A DNA stretch of 8,618 bases from Gammaproteobacteria bacterium UBA2955 (lineage in GTDB: Bacteria > Pseudomonadota > Gammaproteobacteria > Pseudomonadales > Azotimanducaceae): NCBI GenBank assembly GCA_002348825.1, contig DEBN01000011.1, positions 8,977 through 17,594 on the forward strand, in the 5' to 3' direction. Every line of letters begins with the position of its first letter. Position 1 is the first letter of the stretch. Of the stretch, positions 6,813-8,618 are shown piece after piece. Below the pieces are notes generated by a model. That model was not told where the DNA came from. It made no database searches and worked only from the letters and a program-made list of their open reading frames with translations. The translations under genes and the position numbers were made by a program.

Positions 6813-6875
6813 CAGCGCTCTCGTTTCGCGACAAGGTTCGGCCTCGCTGTTCTTGACGATGAACAGCGAGCGCTG
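6813..6875 (+). promoter_or_regulatory. Long hairpin in the rplL-rpoB spacer
   Basis: CTCGCTGTTC (6843-6852) pairs perfectly with GAACAGCGAG (6861-6870) around an eight-base loop. CAGCG (6813-6817) pairs with CGCTG (6871-6875), stacking directly on the 3' side of the inner stem; as an alternative, the 8-base CAGCGCTC (6813-6820) pairs with GAGCGCTG (6868-6875). No T run follows, so it is not a simple intrinsic terminator. E. coli has a partial attenuator and an RNase III processing site in this spacer that lower rpoB output relative to rplL. The position and double-stranded length suggest the same role here, as inference. Confidence 0.55.
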
Positions 6876-6939
6876 GCCTTTGGCTGTTTCCTGGAGCACG
6901 GGCTCTAAAAATTTTCGCAATTGAGTGTAGGAGATTCGC

Positions 6940-8618
6940 ATGGCGTTTAGCTTTACCGAGAAGAAGCGTATTCGAAAGGACTTTGGCAAGTTGTCGCAGA
7001 CAATGGAATTGCCGTACCTGTTGGCTATACAAGTCGACTCTTACAACAAATTTCTGCAGGTGGGAAAGGACGCTGAAGAGCGTGCCGAGTCAGGTTTGCA
7101 CGCAGCGTTTAAGTCGGTTTTTCCGATCATTAGCTATTCTGGAAGCGCGGCGCTGGAGTACGTGGACTATCAGCTTGGTGATCCGACCTTCGATGTTAAG
7201 GAATGTACGCTGCGCAGTATCACCTACGCGGCTCCGCTTCGCGTCAAAGTGCGTTTGATTATTTACGATAAAGAGTCATCAAACAAAACTGTCAAAGACG
7301 TCAAAGAACAAGAAGTCTATATGGGCGAAATTCCGCTCATGACCGAAAACGGTACGTTTGTAATCAATGGAACAGAACGAGTCGTGGTTTCGCAACTGCA
7401 CCGTTCTCCCGGCGTATTCTTCGATCATGACAAGGGCAAAACCCATTCCTCCGGCAAGCTCCTCTATAACGCGCGAGTTATTCCGTATCGTGGGTCATGG
7501 CTGGACTTCGAATTCGATCCGAAAGACTGCGTATTTGTGCGCATTGACCGGCGCAGAAAACTGCCGGCGAGCATTATCTTGCGGGCTTTGGAGTATACCA
7601 GTGAAGAAATTTTAGAGACTTTTTTCGAAACCAATACGTTTTATCTGAATGACGGCGCTGCAGCGGTTCAACTGATCGCTGAGCGCTTGCGCGGTGACGT
7701 AGCGACTTTCGATATTTTAGGTGCCGACGGTAAGGTCATCGTTGAGACTGGACGCAGAATCACCGCACGCCACGTTAGACTGTTGCAAGACAGCGGTATG
7801 ACCAAACTTGCGGTGCCGAACGAGTACCTGCTCGATCAAGTCACTGCAAAAGATTTGGTTGATCCGTCGACCGGCGAAGTAGCGGTGCCCTGTAACACGG
7901 TAATCACTGAGGAAGTAATCGAGCAACTGCTGGAGCTCGGTGTCGGTGAGTTCGAAACGATTTACACCAACGATCTGGACTGTGGCCCGTTCGTTTCGGA
8001 TACGCTGCGGATTGACCCGAGTCGCAACAAGCTCGAGGCGCTGGTCGAAATTTACCGCATGATGCGTCCAGGCGAGCCGCCCACAAAAGAAGCGGCCGAG
8101 AATCTGTTCAGTAACCTGTTCTTCTCCAATGATCGCTACGATCTGTCTGCAGTCGGACGCATGAAGTTCAATAGACGACTTGGACGTGAAGAGATCGAGG
8201 GCGAGGGGACTCTAGGTAAAGAGGACATCGTTAGCGTTCTCAAAACGCTGATAGACATTCGAAACGGTAAGGGCTCGGTGGACGACATCGACCATCTGGG
8301 TAACCGACGCGTCCGATCCGTGGGCGAAATGGCTGAAAACCAATTTAGGGTTGGCCTGATACGAGTTGAGCGTGCCGTTAAAGAGCGTCTGAGTTTGGCC
8401 GAATCAGAAGGCCTGATGCCACAGGATATGATTAACGCTAAGCCAGTTGCAGCGGCGGTCAAAGAATTTTTTGGTTCATCACAGCTTTCCCAGTTCATGG
8501 ATCAAAACAACCCGTTGTCCGAGGTTACCCACAAGCGTCGAGTGTCGGCGCTCGGGCCGGGTGGTTTGACGCGCGAACGCGCGGGATTTGAAGTTCGTGA
8601 TGTTCACTCGACCCACTA
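6940..8618 (+). CDS. rpoB: DNA-directed RNA polymerase beta subunit (3' partial)
   Basis: RpoB is the beta subunit of RNA polymerase, forming one side of the active-site cleft and the rifampicin pocket. The frame starts at ATG 6940 with AGGAG (6929-6933) six bases upstream, begins [18 protein letters not shown], and stays open to the window end, giving 559 residues of an expected 1,340 or so. Visible are the N-terminal protrusion and lobe regions, including [18 protein letters not shown] and [20 protein letters not shown], the motif [17 protein letters not shown] (448-464), and the rifampicin-resistance region (about 512-543). Numbering runs five ahead of E. coli. The usual resistance positions carry sensitive-type residues (E. 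coli numbering Q513, D516, H526, S531, L533). A Ser (557) stands where E. coli has Pro552 in DVHPTH. The order rplKAJL-rpoB is the standard one. Confidence 0.99.
   Translation, partial: MAFSFTEKKRIRKDFGKLSQTMELPYLLAIQVDSYNKFLQVGKDAEERAESGLHAAFKSVFPIISYSGSAALEYVDYQLGDPTFDVKECTLRSITYAAPLRVKVRLIIYDKESSNKTVKDVKEQEVYMGEIPLMTENGTFVINGTERVVVSQLHRSPGVFFDHDKGKTHSSGKLLYNARVIPYRGSWLDFEFDPKDCVFVRIDRRRKLPASIILRALEYTSEEILETFFETNTFYLNDGAAAVQLIAERLRGDVATFDILGADGKVIVETGRRITARHVRLLQDSGMTKLAVPNEYLLDQVTAKDLVDPSTGEVAVPCNTVITEEVIEQLLELGVGEFETIYTNDLDCGPFVSDTLRIDPSRNKLEALVEIYRMMRPGEPPTKEAAENLFSNLFFSNDRYDLSAVGRMKFNRRLGREEIEGEGTLGKEDIVSVLKTLIDIRNGKGSVDDIDHLGNRRVRSVGEMAENQFRVGLIRVERAVKERLSLAESEGLMPQDMINAKPVAAAVKEFFGSSQLSQFMDQNNPLSEVTHKRRVSALGPGGLTRERAGFEVRDVHSTH

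Noticed and set aside
6893..6915. GAGC-ACGG-GCTC followed by AAAAATTTT as a terminator before rpoB
   Set aside because: The stem is only four pairs and the T run does not follow it directly. A terminator here would cut off rpoB, which has no clear promoter of its own in the remaining bases.

Overview
The window is a stretch of core translation and transcription genes from a bacterium, almost certainly a gammaproteobacterium. All genes are on the + strand. EF-Tu, EF-G, L10, L11 and the beta subunit read closely like their Escherichia coli and Pseudomonas counterparts. EF-Tu also carries a short G-domain insertion that I associate from memory with marine relatives of Pseudomonas, so the placement below class level is only a guess.

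Layout: fusA (5' end cut off by the window), tuf, tRNA-Trp, secE, nusG, rplK, rplA, a roughly 340-base gene-free leader, rplJ, rplL, a structured spacer, and rpoB (3' end cut off). The genes are tightly packed: 4 bases between secE and nusG, none between rplK and rplA, and 26 between fusA and tuf. The only long gaps are at 4277-4383, 5512-5852 and 6809-6939. The rplJ leader contains an RNA fold of the L10-leader type, by which the L10-L7/L12 complex represses its own translation. The rplL-rpoB spacer holds a long hairpin where E. coli has an attenuator and RNase III processing site.

Functionally, EF-G and EF-Tu drive elongation, and tRNA-Trp supplies the UGG decoder. SecE is the small translocon subunit. 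NusG couples RNA polymerase to the ribosome or to Rho. L11, L1, L10 and L7/L12 build the L1 stalk and the factor-binding stalk of the 50S subunit. RpoB is the catalytic beta subunit of RNA polymerase.

No mobile element, CRISPR array, defence system or unknown gene is visible, and I do not think the window holds a new system. The points worth checking are: (1) the fusA-tuf join to tRNA-Trp-secE, which merges what are usually two separate tuf loci and could be a tuf-mediated rearrangement or an assembly path through a tuf repeat; (2) codon use in tuf that differs sharply from its neighbours; (3) mutually exclusive pairings in the rplJ leader, including a perfect 7-base complement to the rplJ ribosome-binding site; (4) a hairpin that would compete with the tRNA-Trp acceptor stem.
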